A DNA stretch of 64,000 nucleotides, taken from positions 2,919,001 through 2,983,000 of the forward strand of contig OY987265.1 of NCBI GenBank assembly GCA_963920665.1, given 5' to 3'. Below are positions 1 through 10,019 of the stretch, in pieces (the stretch's first letter is position 1; each line of letters starts with the position of its first letter). The notes under the pieces were generated by a model. It did not search any database and had not been told where the DNA came from. It saw only the letters and a program-made list of their open reading frames with translations. Origin of the DNA: Straminergon stramineum. Lineage: Eukaryota; Streptophyta; Bryopsida; Hypnales; Calliergonaceae. The position numbers and the translations under genes are program-made.

Positions 1-575
1 CAAATGTAAAACTTGCTTTGCATCACTCCAATCAAGTACGTGGAGTCAGAACCCCAATTTATAAGGCCAGGGCTTCTGTAGCACTCAACTCAATTTCTAT
101 AGGCATAGAGTTACTACTTGAAACACTGTCTATTTGGAACAAAATCTAATTGCTTATTGAACCAGACATTTACAATAAACCCTCAATTTCCACAAACGAA
201 GGACTTCTTTTGCATCACCTCCATTCAAGTACGTGCAGTTAGAATCCCATTCTTCTAGGGCCAGGGCTTATGTAGCACTCAACTCTATGCCTATAGGCAC
301 AGAGTAACTGCTTGAAACAGTGTCTACTTGCTATTTGAACCAGCAATTCACATCAAACCCTAAACCCTTCAATTCCCACAAACGTGGGAATTCTCTTGCC
401 TCACCTCCATTCAAGTACATGCAGCTCGAACCGCATAGGTCAGGGCATATGCAGCATTCCACTCTATAACTACAAGTATAGAGTTACTCCTTCAAAGAGT
501 GTCTACTTGAAACAACATCTAATTGCTAATTGTAACACCATTTTACACCAAACCCCAAACCCCTGAATTCTCATA
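1..575. repeat. ~190-bp tandem repeat, three copies, inside the ClpP intron
   Basis: Three diverged copies of one unit follow each other. The landmark CAAGTAC occurs at about 33, 226 and 412, giving periods of 193 and 186 bp. Each unit also carries a GCATCACCTCC-like block, a TAGCACTCAACTCTAT-like block and an A/C-rich stretch ending AAACCC. The array lies downstream (on the minus strand) of the ClpP exon donor at 618, so it appears to be intronic. No second ClpP exon is visible here, so the rest of that gene should lie beyond the left edge. Confidence 0.8.
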
Positions 576-618
576 TAACTGGCTCCAATCCTCCATCCCC
601 AGCCCACCCTTCTAGTAC

Positions 619-1040
619 CTGATAGAGCCTCCCGGGCAATTGACGAAAAGTCGAATCTCCTTCTTGGGGTCCACCGCGTCGAGGAGCAGCAACTGGCTGA
701 TAATGGCATCGGCAACGAAATCGTCCATCTGGTTGCCGAGAAACACGATGCGCTGCCGCAACATGAGCCCCATCACGTCCGCCTCCGCGGACCTCATGGC
801 CTGCTGGGGCGCAGCTTGCGACGCCACGACGGGCGTCCACAAAGACTTCGGCGACGCGGGCTGCCCACCATGATGATATATCGAAATGGCGCCACTCGAG
901 ACGGAAGCGCGAGGGCAGAGTTTCGGGAGGCGAGCAGAGGAGGCAGTTTTGCGTCGGGCGAAGGGGGGGAAGTAGGGCGAGAACGACCCTGGGAGAGAGA
1001 GCTTGGAGGACGAGGAAGTGACTGCCATGGATACCGCCAT
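619..1040 (-). CDS. CLPP: ATP-dependent Clp protease proteolytic subunit, nuclear-encoded plastid form, first coding exon (partial gene)
   Basis: This is the N-terminal exon of a ClpP serine-protease subunit, which would form part of the stromal Clp ring degrading unfolded or tagged proteins. Seen: the exon contains the ClpP N-terminal region LMLRQRIVFLG, then DDFVADAIISQLLLLDA, DPKKEI and NCPGGS, which is characteristic of the family and closest, as I recall, to plant CLPP3/4/5-type subunits. I chose the Met at 1038-1040 (MAVSMAVTSSSS...) because the next ~70 residues are Ser/Ala/Arg-rich with few acids, like a plastid transit peptide. The frame stays open upstream to 1229, so an earlier start is possible. 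The exon stops after GGSI at a donor on the minus strand (ATCAG|GTACTA, phase 2). The catalytic Ser-His-Asp triad lies in later exons outside the window. The exon is clearly GC-richer than its surroundings. Confidence 0.85.
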
Positions 1041-1264
1041 GGCTGCAAATATGGAATGCAGGATGAAATTGGGAGTGGAATTGGGAGCAAGAGGCAAAGA
1101 GCTGCAGAGCAGGGAGCGATTAGACACCTCTGTTCTAGGGTTTTGCGTATTGAGCAATGCCATTGCTCGACGTAGACCAACTGCCAGGAAATGGATGAGC
1201 TCGAAGATTGTGGATGAAAAAGTCATCATGCCCCGCCCATCAGGAAAGTACCCCCCAATTGAAA

Positions 1265-1457
1265 CAATATTGTTTCAATGGTTACACAGTCCAATATTGA
1301 AAATATATTGTTAATGTACAAAATTAGTACTATAACAATATAGTTTCAATGGAATGCAGTGAGTGTTCTTACTGAAAATTATATTGTTGCAGTACTGATG
1401 TTGTACTACAACAATATACTTTCAATATTGGACTCTGTAACCATTGAAACAATATTG
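1265..1457. mobile_element. hairpin (foldback) MITE just upstream of the ClpP gene
   Basis: Arms 1265-1310 and 1412-1457 are 46-bp inverted repeats with only about two mismatches, both beginning CAATATTGTTTCAATGG when read inward. The inner ~100 bp also shows weaker inverted matching (AATGTACAA / TTGTACTAC). There is no coding potential. A clear target-site duplication was not found. It lies 225-420 bp upstream of the chosen ClpP start, so it is in the presumed promoter or 5' leader. Confidence 0.8.
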
Positions 1458-1553
1458 CAACAGTACTAAGACAATGGGGGGGTAGTTCCTGATGCGGTGG
1501 CGCGGGTAGGCAGGTTATGTGATTTGTCCTTGTTTTTTTGGGTGATTCCATAC

Positions 1554-1785
1554 AAGGCCATCACTGAGGTAGAGAGAATTTTGAGAAAATTATGAAAAAA
1601 AAGCTAACGAGGGCGGCAAAGCTTGACAAGGAATGCTTGACTTTTTTCAGAGTTCCCGACAATGAGGAGATTGTCCGAAATATACACCCATATAAAATGA
1701 ATGAAATTTATGATCAATGAATGAAAAATCCATAATCAACAATTACAGAGATCTCATGTGTCAAGAGGAGATTATGGGAAATAAT
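1554..1785 (+). repeat. dispersed repeat with protein-like content, homologous to 26589-26825
   Basis: This stretch aligns with 26589-26825, including the shared GATCAATGAATGAAAAATCC. Both copies encode a similar peptide over about 25 codons: KLTRAAKLDKEC...FRVPDNEEI here and KLTRRAKLDEEC...FKIPNNEEI there. That conservation across two copies suggests a captured piece of a coding exon. This copy is frameshifted upstream of the shared part. The parent gene is not recognised. The following ~400 bases up to 2182 hold nothing I recognise. Confidence 0.5.
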
Positions 1786-2185
1786 TTGCCCACCTTTTGA
1801 ATGGGAGATTTCTTAGTAGGGGTTTATGTTTTGTAATTTCCCTTGGAAATGAATAGGAGTTGCCTAATAGAGGTCTATAGAAATGGAGGTGGGCCTTGGT
1901 TGGGACTCCCTCAAAAATCAAAACTTGTGAATTTGCAATTTTGTATTCACAAAGAGCCAAGTCATAAAGTAAATGAAGACCATTGTTATGGAGCATCAGT
2001 TGTACCATTGGACACTAAAATTGATGTGTCATATATTTGAACCTCCTTAATCTAGCCCCTTAAGGTATGGACACCTAAAATTGTTATTTTTTTATTTGAA
2101 TAGTTTCAAGAGATGTGGACAAAAAAATCCATTCTTCAATTGGATCTTTCCCATAAAGTCTAGTCTCCACCAAATTTAAAACTAA

Positions 2186-3410
2186 CACTATAAGAAATCC
2201 ACATTTTAGGCTATGTTTTACCACTAATGCATGATGTCTGAGAAAACATGAAGATGTCAAAAGGCAATTTGCCCGACAAGGTAGATTTTTGTAGATGTTG
2301 CGGAGAACATTGGCACATTATTGTAAAACTAAGTTGATGTTTTATTTGACATGGCTAAGGATATACTAATGTTTTTTGAAAAAGCTCAGGCTACCACGTC
2401 ATCAAGTAGACCCATTTTGACTATAGTTAAGTTAGTAAAAATTACTACGGTCTATTAGTAAAATGATGGCCATTTGTAAAAAAATTAGATGAAGGGCAGA
2501 CACATGGCATACTTTGTCAAAAAAGGGAAGTGGATAGATGTGCACCATGGAGGAAAAGAGATGGTCTTTAAATAAGTAGGGTGGTAGGAAGTGAAACAAT
2601 CGATATGGGATATGTAAAGCAAGAAATGTGTTCAATGTAAAATGTCTAAACCAACGTCTAAATATCTGAAACAACATCAATGTACAATGGTCAAGTTCCC
2701 ATATTATAGTTATTCCATATCTTTTGTCTCACCATGGACGGACAATGAATATAAATATAACCTCTGTACCGTCCAATCTCACTAATGTTTAATGAAGAAA
2801 TTCCTTCATTTAGCCATCAAAAATTCTCTTGATGGTAGATGGTAAGTTTTCTTCAATTCTTCTTAAATTCAACAATTTTGTTTGTTTATTTTATTTTATT
2901 TTAAATTTCTTTGAAATAATTTTTTTTGTTGATCTTGCCTTATGGGTATGGTATGCTCCAATTGATGTCTCAAAAAACATCTAGACATCTAATTTGATGT
3001 CTCAAAAAGCAGTATTAAAATTTTCAAATGACATAAAAGTGTGTTGATTAGGCATGCCACATCATCATCATTGGTTACCATGTCACTTTTCCTGCCATTG
3101 TGTCAAGTGCCACGTTAGAGACTCGGTTAGAGATGGGCTAGTTGAAAAAAATTCAATGTGGCTCTTGTTGCCTACGTGGTGCTTACATGGCATCCACATA
3201 CTGCACTGTGGGGAGCTTGGAAAACCATGTTTTTAGTGATGTTACAAAAAACAAGCTAAAATCATACATGTTTTTTCAGATTCTTAAATGTTTTTAGCCC
3301 ATCCATTATAACAAGTTTTAGGTGACATCCGAATTGACTATTTCCATGTCAAAATGAATGCCTTGAGACATTTTTTGTGATGTTCAAAAAAACTCTAGTT
3401 TCTTATAGTG
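2186..3410. mobile_element. non-autonomous CACTA (En/Spm-like) element, 1225 bp
   Basis: The termini are CACTATAAGAAA at the left and TTTCTTATAGTG at the right, matching the plant CACTA consensus. A 3-bp direct repeat TAA flanks it (2183-2185 and 3411-3413), the usual CACTA target duplication. Short subterminal motifs of the form GATGTCT / AGACATC recur near both ends, as expected for this superfamily. No transposase coding sequence is visible, so movement would need a transposase from elsewhere. Confidence 0.85.
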
Positions 3411-3885
3411 TAACCAAATATTCTAAAAGCTAAGGAAGGGAGGGGAATGTAATAAAATTTGAAGTATGGGCAAATGCTCTACCAACCTTTTCACCCCCAC
3501 TAAGCACAATTTTGTATCTATAATTCCCAAGGAATTACTAATATCCAAACGACATTGTTTTGGCTTTAGACCACTCTTTAAATCCTGAAAGTGCCTTACA
3601 CAAGTGTCTTATAGATTGAGAATGGATTAGTATTAAATTGGTGGTAGATTGGTGGTGGATTTTACTAATACTTCTCTTTGCTTGATACACTCCAAAATTT
3701 AATACATTTTGTCTCTCTTAAATAGCTTTCAAAAAATATATTTAGTTGGTTAAGATTTTTTGGTGAAGTATTGGCTATAAGGGGAAGCATCTCAATGTAG
3801 AATGGATCTTTTTGTTTGTGATTGTATTATTGATTTGGTGAATTATTTTACTTTTTAGTTGACAAATGATAGAAGATTTAAATGC
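3411..3885. other. non-coding stretch, nothing recognised
   Basis: AT-rich sequence between the CACTA element and a duplicated block. I see no convincing reading frame, RNA gene or repeat boundary. Confidence 0.5.
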
Positions 3886-4455
3886 ACCCAAGAATGTATC
3901 ATTTGTATGTGGTCATTTAGCAACTTCTAGGACATGTAGAAGGTGCAATAATAATGCAAATTGGGAGTGCAATGTATCATTGGACCCAACTCAATATGAG
4001 TACAAATTGTAGTCACTATCATATATTTATATTCTTACACCTTCTATAGGTGGACTTCCATGTGCCGAAATCATTCAAACTTTGAAGAAGAGACAAAACT
4101 AAAGCTTCTCCGAACTCTACATGGAAGTGTGCAATATTTGCAAAGTCGGAATTGGAATAGTTTGCCATCATGATTATAGGGAGAAGTACTTGAAAAGTAT
4201 AGGGAGATGCTTTCCAACTTCTAAAAAACTAATTTTAACATTAGACTTAAATTTTTGAGTTGCTTTTAGTTTGATAGCAAGACAAAGCTACACTTAAAAT
4301 GTAGTTTCTCCCTACTCAACGAACAAGGCTATCCCTAAAATGTAGTTTCTTCTAACTCATATCTAAATGTAAACATCATGGAAGCTAACTGAAGCAATAC
4401 TGATTTCGAAAAACTAGAAATTTGTTTTCTGATTCCCATGCCACATGGACACCCC
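3886..4455 (+). repeat. duplicated non-coding block, paralogous to 14530-14865 plus 15822-16010
   Basis: Shared landmarks include GGTGCAATAATAATGCAAATTGG, CCAACTCAATATGAGTACAAA and GACAAAGCTACA. The copy near 15 kb is interrupted by a 948-bp element at 14870-15817. Here the corresponding point (TTAA at 4235-4238, in CTAATTTTAACATTAGAC) is uninterrupted, so this copy preserves the empty site. A run of C follows at about 4450. Confidence 0.8.
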
Positions 4456-4835
4456 CCCCCCCCTATATCAAACACAAAAAACACACCATGTTGCAACCCA
4501 AATTGACCTTTCCAGACCTATAACAAGGTAGGAGTACCCAAAAGTGTCAATGTAAGCAATTCAATGTAGTTAGAGGCATATTTTCCTTAAAATTATATTT
4601 TAGTAGTATTAGCAAATGAAAATCATGAATATTCCAAAAAAAATTAGATTTTTTGGATGTCGTATGTAATTTCTATGATTTTTCAAAGTGCTCGCTCCCT
4701 AGGCCACTTAATGTATCATATAGGTGAACCCAAATTTGAACTCTGTGAAAATCAATTGTCAGCAAAGCATAGTTAAATATGTGCCCTTCACATGTATTAG
4801 CCAATTAGAATTAAACATATGGAGGACACACTAAC

Positions 4836-5071
4836 TACACTAAATAGTGAAATGAGGTTGCCTTACCTGAAGAAAGTTACTTTACAAGCCATCAAAGTCC
4901 ACAAATATTTCTAAAAATATTTCCATTTGTACACATAGAGGTTCATGAGTCCCAAATACAACAATATGAAATTCAAAAGTAGTTCATTCTCATACAGTAA
5001 CTGTAAATATTTATTTAGTGTCAAATGTCGATAAATTAGTGAGGGACAACCTAATTTCACTATTTAGTGTA
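4836..5071. mobile_element. small MITE, 236 bp, CACTAAATAGTG termini
   Basis: Inverted ends of about 27 bp with two mismatches: TACACTAAATAGTGAAAT... at 4836 and its complement ending at 5071. Related ends occur near 39030-39050 and 39350-39380, and around 41640-41760, so it is a dispersed family. The CACTA start resembles CACTA MITEs, but the target-site duplication is not clear (CTA against TAA). Confidence 0.6.
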
Positions 5072-5091
5072 AAGTCTAGAGACACATTTAG

Positions 5092-6611
5092 CCCCTAAAC
5101 GTCCAGATTCATCTCCAAAATTGACGATTTGAGAAAAATCATTATGAAGTGCTATTTGGAAGCATACTTTGGAATTGAAATGCAAATAAAAGTTGTAGAT
5201 TTTGATTTCTAGATTCCATCTATACGGTTAGCCCCTAAAGAACCAAATGGTGTTTTTTGGCAACATAGCAATTTCGAGCAGCTTACTATGAATGGAATTT
5301 TTATTGTTTTTCTTTGAAATTTTCACACAACATGTGCCCGAGGAGTAGCTTTAAGACCCAAAAATTTTCATAACCTTTGAATACATGGTTAAAAAGTTAT
5401 TGTATGATATGTTGTTTTCATTGCTCAATGGGCAGCCCGGGCAGCAAAAAAACTTCTTTAAAAATCTCTTTTTTTTAAAATAAAAATTTGAAATTTATTT
5501 TCATGATTTATATATACGTGGAAAGCTTTGAATCATTCCATTTGGATTTATGAGATGAAAGTTATGAAGGTTTTTAGTTGTGGGTAGTTTGTGGGTAGTA
5601 ATGAAATCTCTACTCTAAAATAAACTTTGAAGACCTTTATTTAACTCAAATTTTCATATTTTTGGAAAAAAATAAAAACGTGAGGTGTAGATTGTTTATT
5701 ACAACAATTTCACCATTGGGATTGTCATTTTCCAATTCCATAAATAAATTATTAACAATTTAGTATTTTGAATCATTCTCTACTTCTTTCAACTTATTAT
5801 TTTTTTCCTATATGTTGTACAATTCCAAATGATCTAAAATTTTTAAAGCATGTAGCCAACATGACTTGAAGAATGAATCCAAAGAGTTACAACCATTTTG
5901 GACATTTTTTCATAATGATCTGACCTTGTGAAGTGCATCTGCCCGGATTTTCGCAGGGCCAAAAAATGGCTTTTTCCCACTTCAAATGCTAATATCTTGC
6001 AATCCAAACGGTGAAAATTTCTGAAATTTTTTCCACATCTTCCCAAACTAGCTTACTACAAGATCCTATGGTTACATTTGTCCAAAAATATTTTTTTTTT
6101 CTAAAATTTGGTACTTGTACTAGAGATGACAGTTTTGGAGCGTTTTTGGTGAAAACATAGTCAAATACCTTTAGGGGGTTAGATTCACCAATGCTATCAC
6201 CAGTATTTTTTTTATAAAATTTGAAAGAGAAATTCCAAAATTCCTTCAAAATTTGATTGCAAGTAAATTATTATCATTTTTTGAGTAAAATGTTTGGAAT
6301 GGATTTGAAATGAGGTTCTCTTCACATGGTGATCTTTTGAAATTTTTGTGCTCTTCAAATCTATGACCTCATTTTGGCTAATCCACTTTTGAACTAAAGT
6401 CAATGCAGTTTGACCACTTGACATACTTGCACATTTGTAATTTTAGAAAAATATGAACTCTACTAACACCAAATCCAACCCTTAGATAGGACAAAAACTT
6501 GATAACATATCTTCACAAATTAAAATAACTTTCATCCAAGTAGTTAGGAGGATGAAACTCAAGTGTCAATCTGTTCATCGTCCAGAAAATGGACGTCGAT
6601 GCGTTTAGGGG
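5092..6611. mobile_element. TTAG-flanked piggyBac-like MITE (outer element, 573 bp of its own sequence plus a nested insertion)
   Basis: The left end CCCCTAAACG (5092) and right end CGTTTAGGGG (to 6611) are inverted repeats. TTAG flanks both sides (5088-5091 and 6612-6615). The element is split by a second element at 5232-6178. A decayed relative without that insertion lies in the opposite orientation at about 33717-34293. No coding capacity was found. Confidence 0.75.
5232..6178. mobile_element. TTAG-flanked piggyBac-like MITE (inner element, family A, 947 bp)
   Basis: The left end is CCCCTAAAG and the right end CTTTAGGGGG, flanked by TTAG at 5228-5231 and 6179-6182. It is a close match, in inverse orientation, to 14870-15817 (948 bp), and is related to 62142-63060 and to fragments at 19893 and 50194. 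The shared internal core is at about 5991-6083 (ATCTTGCAAT...ACAAGATC). A 67-codon frame inside is identical in the 15-kb copy but not kept in other members, so I do not regard it as a gene. Confidence 0.85.
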
Positions 6612-6615
6612 TTAG

Positions 6616-7054
6616 TGATATCTAGGGTAACAAGGATGGGATCAGGGACGCTAATGGGTGTTTCTACTTTGAGACCCTTGCCCTCCCTCGAAAGAGATCC
6701 ATCGTAGGAGAATAGGTAGCCTGCGCTTCCGGTAGCCAACAGCATGTCGGCCGAACGCTGATGAGGGCAGTGGGAGAGTCCTCCTTGCAGCTCACACGGG
6801 TTGCCGAAATCTCCACTCCTTGGGTCTTCGAGGGAAGCTCCACGATCCTTCGAATGACGCCATTCACACCGGACAGCTCACAATTCATAGCTCTCGGTCG
6901 ATCACGCAACCAGTCACTAGAAACATCCAAGTATGCTGCTGCTGCTTTGCTTGCCTCCGCTTCGTCTCTTTCATCAGTATTCGAATTTCAACATTAGTAT
7001 CTCTAGCCATTCGAATTCAGCATCATTCTCTCTTCGCAGCAATCTTCAGTTACG
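6616..7054 (+). promoter_or_regulatory. upstream region and probable 5' leader of unknown gene A
   Basis: Moderately GC-rich sequence before the gene A start. From about 6835 it aligns with 22895 onward upstream of gene B (CTTCGAATGRCGCCATTCACACCGGACARCTCAC), so the left edge of the duplication lies near 6835. No obvious TATA box is placed close to the start. Confidence 0.45.
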
Positions 7055-9446
7055 ATGACTGGATCGAAGGGAGGCGCTGCTGGACAGAGCACCAAGCGCA
7101 AACCAGCCACAAAGGGCGTCCGAGGGGGTGTCGCTGGGGTTTCCGGCTCTGGCAATGGAGGTTCTGGCATCGGTGTTGAGCTGGACGGAGTGGCTGTCGT
7201 GAAGTTTATTGGAGTGCGACGCTTATCGCCAATTGTTGAGATCAAAAAATATCTGGCGGGGCTCGACTTTTACAAGACGGTGAACGACGGGAAACTCTTG
7301 GCTGCAATCATTCACGATTTGGCCCGTGTGCACGTGAATCCCAACTGTCCAGTGAATCGTCTCAATATCCGCAAAGTTGGACACTGTATTATGAAGGATG
7401 CTCAAATTAGCAGACAATTTCTGGTCAAGTTCACAGAGCAGAACCCTCTCAAGCCGGCTGATTGGCTCTCTGATCTGTTGTCTACCGAGTCGGAGACTCT
7501 GCGAAAGAAAAAGTTTGACATGCTGAAAGAGCAGATCGTAGAACAGGGTCGCCAATGTTTCCTGGAGTTGAAGACGCTGGTAAGTGTGGCTGGCATAGCT
7601 TTGTCGACTTTTGGAGTTGTGATTTTTGCGGACAGTAATTCGATTGTCGTGTGTGCTCTGTGAGCCCTGCGCGCCTGGCCATGGCTCGATTAGGGTTCAG
7701 GGTTCTGCCGACTGATGTAAACGAAGCCTGACCTTAATTTTCGCCTGATGCCTTAATTGTGATGATTTATGATCAATATGGGCTTGACTGAATACAATCT
7801 CTGGGATCAGAGATTTTCAAACCTACGTCGTTGATTCAAATATTACTCATTTTGATCCGCTCTGGACTTTTGCAGATTACCGGTGATCGTGAACAGCATG
7901 TTCAAGGACGTCGGAGGAAGGATCTTGATCCAATTCCACCTCCCTTGCCAGATGACTGCGCTCAGGCATGGAAAGTAAGTGCATTCTTTTTTAATCTATT
8001 ATCTGTTTTTTTGTCTTGAGCTTGCTGAGAACTGCTGCTTGCCCTATAACTGCGAGAAGTCGCATCCTTTGTGTCGACATTCTCTTGATCAAGCTTTGTT
8101 AGTGTAGTGCACTGGGTGCGTCTCATGGGTTTCATACTCGAGTTTCAATCTCTTGACAACTTTTCCGAGGTGTGGGGGTAGTTTTGTGCCATTGCTTACT
8201 GAGTACTTGAATTTGTTTTGAAGGATGGAGTCGCAGAAGTGGTTGCTGAATTTCCATCTCCAAAAGGGAAATTGCTGGTGTGTTTCAACTTTCTTGATTT
8301 GTTCTTCATTTTTTTTCTTACTCCTGTTTTGTCTTTTACTTGTTGTAAACTGCTGCTTGTCTTGTAGCAGCAAGAATTTGCACCTCTTGGTGTCAACATT
8401 CTCTTGATTAAGCTTTGTTAGTGTAATGCAATGGTTGCAACTTGTAGAATTCATTCTAGAGTTCTAATCTCTGAATGACATTTCAGAGGATTGGGGGATG
8501 GTTTTGTGCGTTGTTTGTTGAGTACTTAATTCATTTGTTGGAAGAGAATCAGGATGCAAAGGGTGAAGCTGATAAAAGAGCGTTAATCACATCTTCGGAA
8601 GTTCCACTGCAAACACTGGAGCCAGGTTTGATGCACACCTACATGGTTTTGAGTTCACTCAAATATTGTCTGTGTAGTGTGTGGTTGTGAGCGTAACATT
8701 CTGGCAGTGTTGACTGGCCAGCTTGTTCACCCTCATAGTATTGTGGTCGACAGTAACTGTAGTTGCTTATAATTTTTGGAGGAGTACCAGTGCTTTCATT
8801 CTTGAACTCAATCTGTTGTAGGCTCTGTGCCAAAGAAAGAAGATGTCAAAGTATTTGAGCATCTTGGATAACTTGATTTTTTTGTTGAGTCCTAGGTGTT
8901 TGCAACTCCTTTGAACACTGTTTTGGAACAGGACAATACATAGCCTTCCTATTCAATTCACTTTCTGTGTGCCATGTTAGTCTGTTGTGGTTTTAATGTT
9001 GTTGTTTGGGTGTAACAGTACAAGACCGATGGGATCTTAGAGAACTCGAGATTTCTGGAGAATTCTCAAATGTTGATTTAGTGAGTTCACTCCCTGTTGC
9101 CCCGGTCACGATTACTGATTGGTCCCTCTCCTCTCCTTTGTCTATGGAAATGCTTTTGAACAGCATCGAGGTAAGTTCAGGATTTGGAGACAATGTGGTG
9201 AGAAATTGTGCGAAACGAAATTGTCGAGAAATTTGAGTGGAGACCTCCACCATCGATGTGTGTCAACTTTCTAGTTTTGTTCTTCATTTTCTTTGTTTCT
9301 TACTGTATTTATCACGTCATTGGACAATCTTTAGCATGTCGGAAGCGAGGGCAGGTGCTGGGGTTAAAATCTTAATCAGTTCTTGTTCTGCTTTCCAGTC
9401 ACAATGGACGGATACCGATGCCTTGCAAGCACGCTACAACAATTGA
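7055..9446 (+). CDS. unknown seven-exon gene, copy A
   Basis: I do not recognise this protein. Exons by GT-AG boundaries and phase: 7055-7579, 7876-7974, 8224-8277, 8487-8625, 9019-9170, 9399-9446 (stop TGA), joining in frame to about 338 residues. An alternative terminal exon 8822-8871 also fits phase after exon 4 and ends PKKEDVKVFEHLG, giving about 288 residues. Seen: a basic Gly/Lys/Arg-rich N terminus (SGSGNGGSG), then a probable folded region (IVEIKKYL, FYKTV, AAIIHDLARVHVNPN), a charged helical stretch near residues 155-170 (LKEQIVEQGRQCF), a Pro-rich piece in exon 2 (PIPPPLPDDC), and an acidic C terminus. Reading through intron 1 gives instead a 27-residue hydrophobic tail and a stop at 7663. 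Support comes from the paralogue at 23206, which keeps exons 1-4, the alternative exon and all their phases. No function is assigned. Confidence 0.65.
8020..8544 (+). repeat. tandem duplication of intron sequence within gene A
   Basis: Units 8020-8223 and 8338-8544 are related: both contain ACTGCTGCTTG, ACATTCTCTTGAT, AAGCTTTGTTAGTGTA, AGTACTT and a TTTGTTkkrAAG end. They flank exon 3, so an ancestral intron with its downstream exon was probably duplicated, giving exons 3 and 4. The same arrangement is present in copy B at 24201-24403 and about 24520-24725, so the duplication predates the A/B duplication. Confidence 0.65.
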
Positions 9447-10019
9447 TGTGTTTGTAAGTTACTCAACAACTCATCTACCACTTCGTTGGACTTGTTAGCA
9501 TTCGTTTTTAGTGCTTAGAACAGTATCTTCTATCTGAGTTTCTTGAAGGTAGTAACTCGTGGGTCACCAATTGCTTCTGTATCAGAGCAGTCACAGACTA
9601 TGTGGAGCGGGGAGATAGCATCGATGTTGCACTGGACTGTACTGCAGATCTGGTTATTGCAGTTAGCTTTGTGGAGGACTGAAGTTGTATACCAGTGCAG
9701 AGATATTGTCATACAAAATTTCTGTATTTTTGTGCAAGCCATCCATCGCATTGGCTTGTGACTTTCAATGTGTTGTCACTTCAGCGCTCATCGTTTTGGA
9801 TCTGAAGTCTTGCCTTTACTTGATACCAGTTTGCTTGTTTAACCCCTAAAGTTTCAAAGTTTTGGAATGGGTATTTTAGGATTTGGGGGCAGGTTCCTAT
9901 GATGTCAAAGTTTATTGTGATTTCTTGAAACTTTTTTGGAAGGTAAGTGAATGTATTAGATTTATGGGAACTTAATTTCAATCAATATGTAGGAGCACAA
10001 GTTATGCCCTCATAAGGAT
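9447..10019 (+). repeat. 3' flank of gene A, duplicated at 26826-27405 and 28725-28756
   Basis: This non-coding sequence aligns with the 3' part of copy B, for example TCATCGTTTTGGATCTGAAG against TCATCATTTTGGATCTAAAG. Copy B carries two extra insertions within the matching stretch, a MITE near 27010 and the solo LTR at 27406. At 9839-9842 this copy shows TTAACCCCTAAAG at the place where copy B has the MITE. Confidence 0.7.

Noticed and set aside
1..575. A CRISPR-like array of repeats
   Set aside because: The units are ~190 bp and contiguous with no short-repeat/spacer pattern, in a plant nuclear context.
816..1314. Plus-strand frames opposite the ClpP exon
   Set aside because: They are antisense shadows of the ClpP exon and its GC-rich transit-peptide region.
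5843..6046. A 67-codon frame identical to one at 15001-15204
   Set aside because: Both lie at the same place inside family A elements. The frame is shortened or broken in the members at 20 and 62 kb, so identity reflects the repeat, not a protein.
5092..6611. Interstitial telomere repeats
   Set aside because: Only a single TTTAGGGG-like motif occurs at each element end, with no tandem TTTAGGG.
7652..7663. A possible CaaX prenylation motif at the end of the read-through isoform
   Set aside because: The Cys is third from the end (CAL), not fourth, so it does not fit.
7003..7682. Minus-strand frames across gene A exon 1 (and the equivalents at 23151-23863)
   Set aside because: They are shadows; the plus-strand frame has the conserved splice structure.
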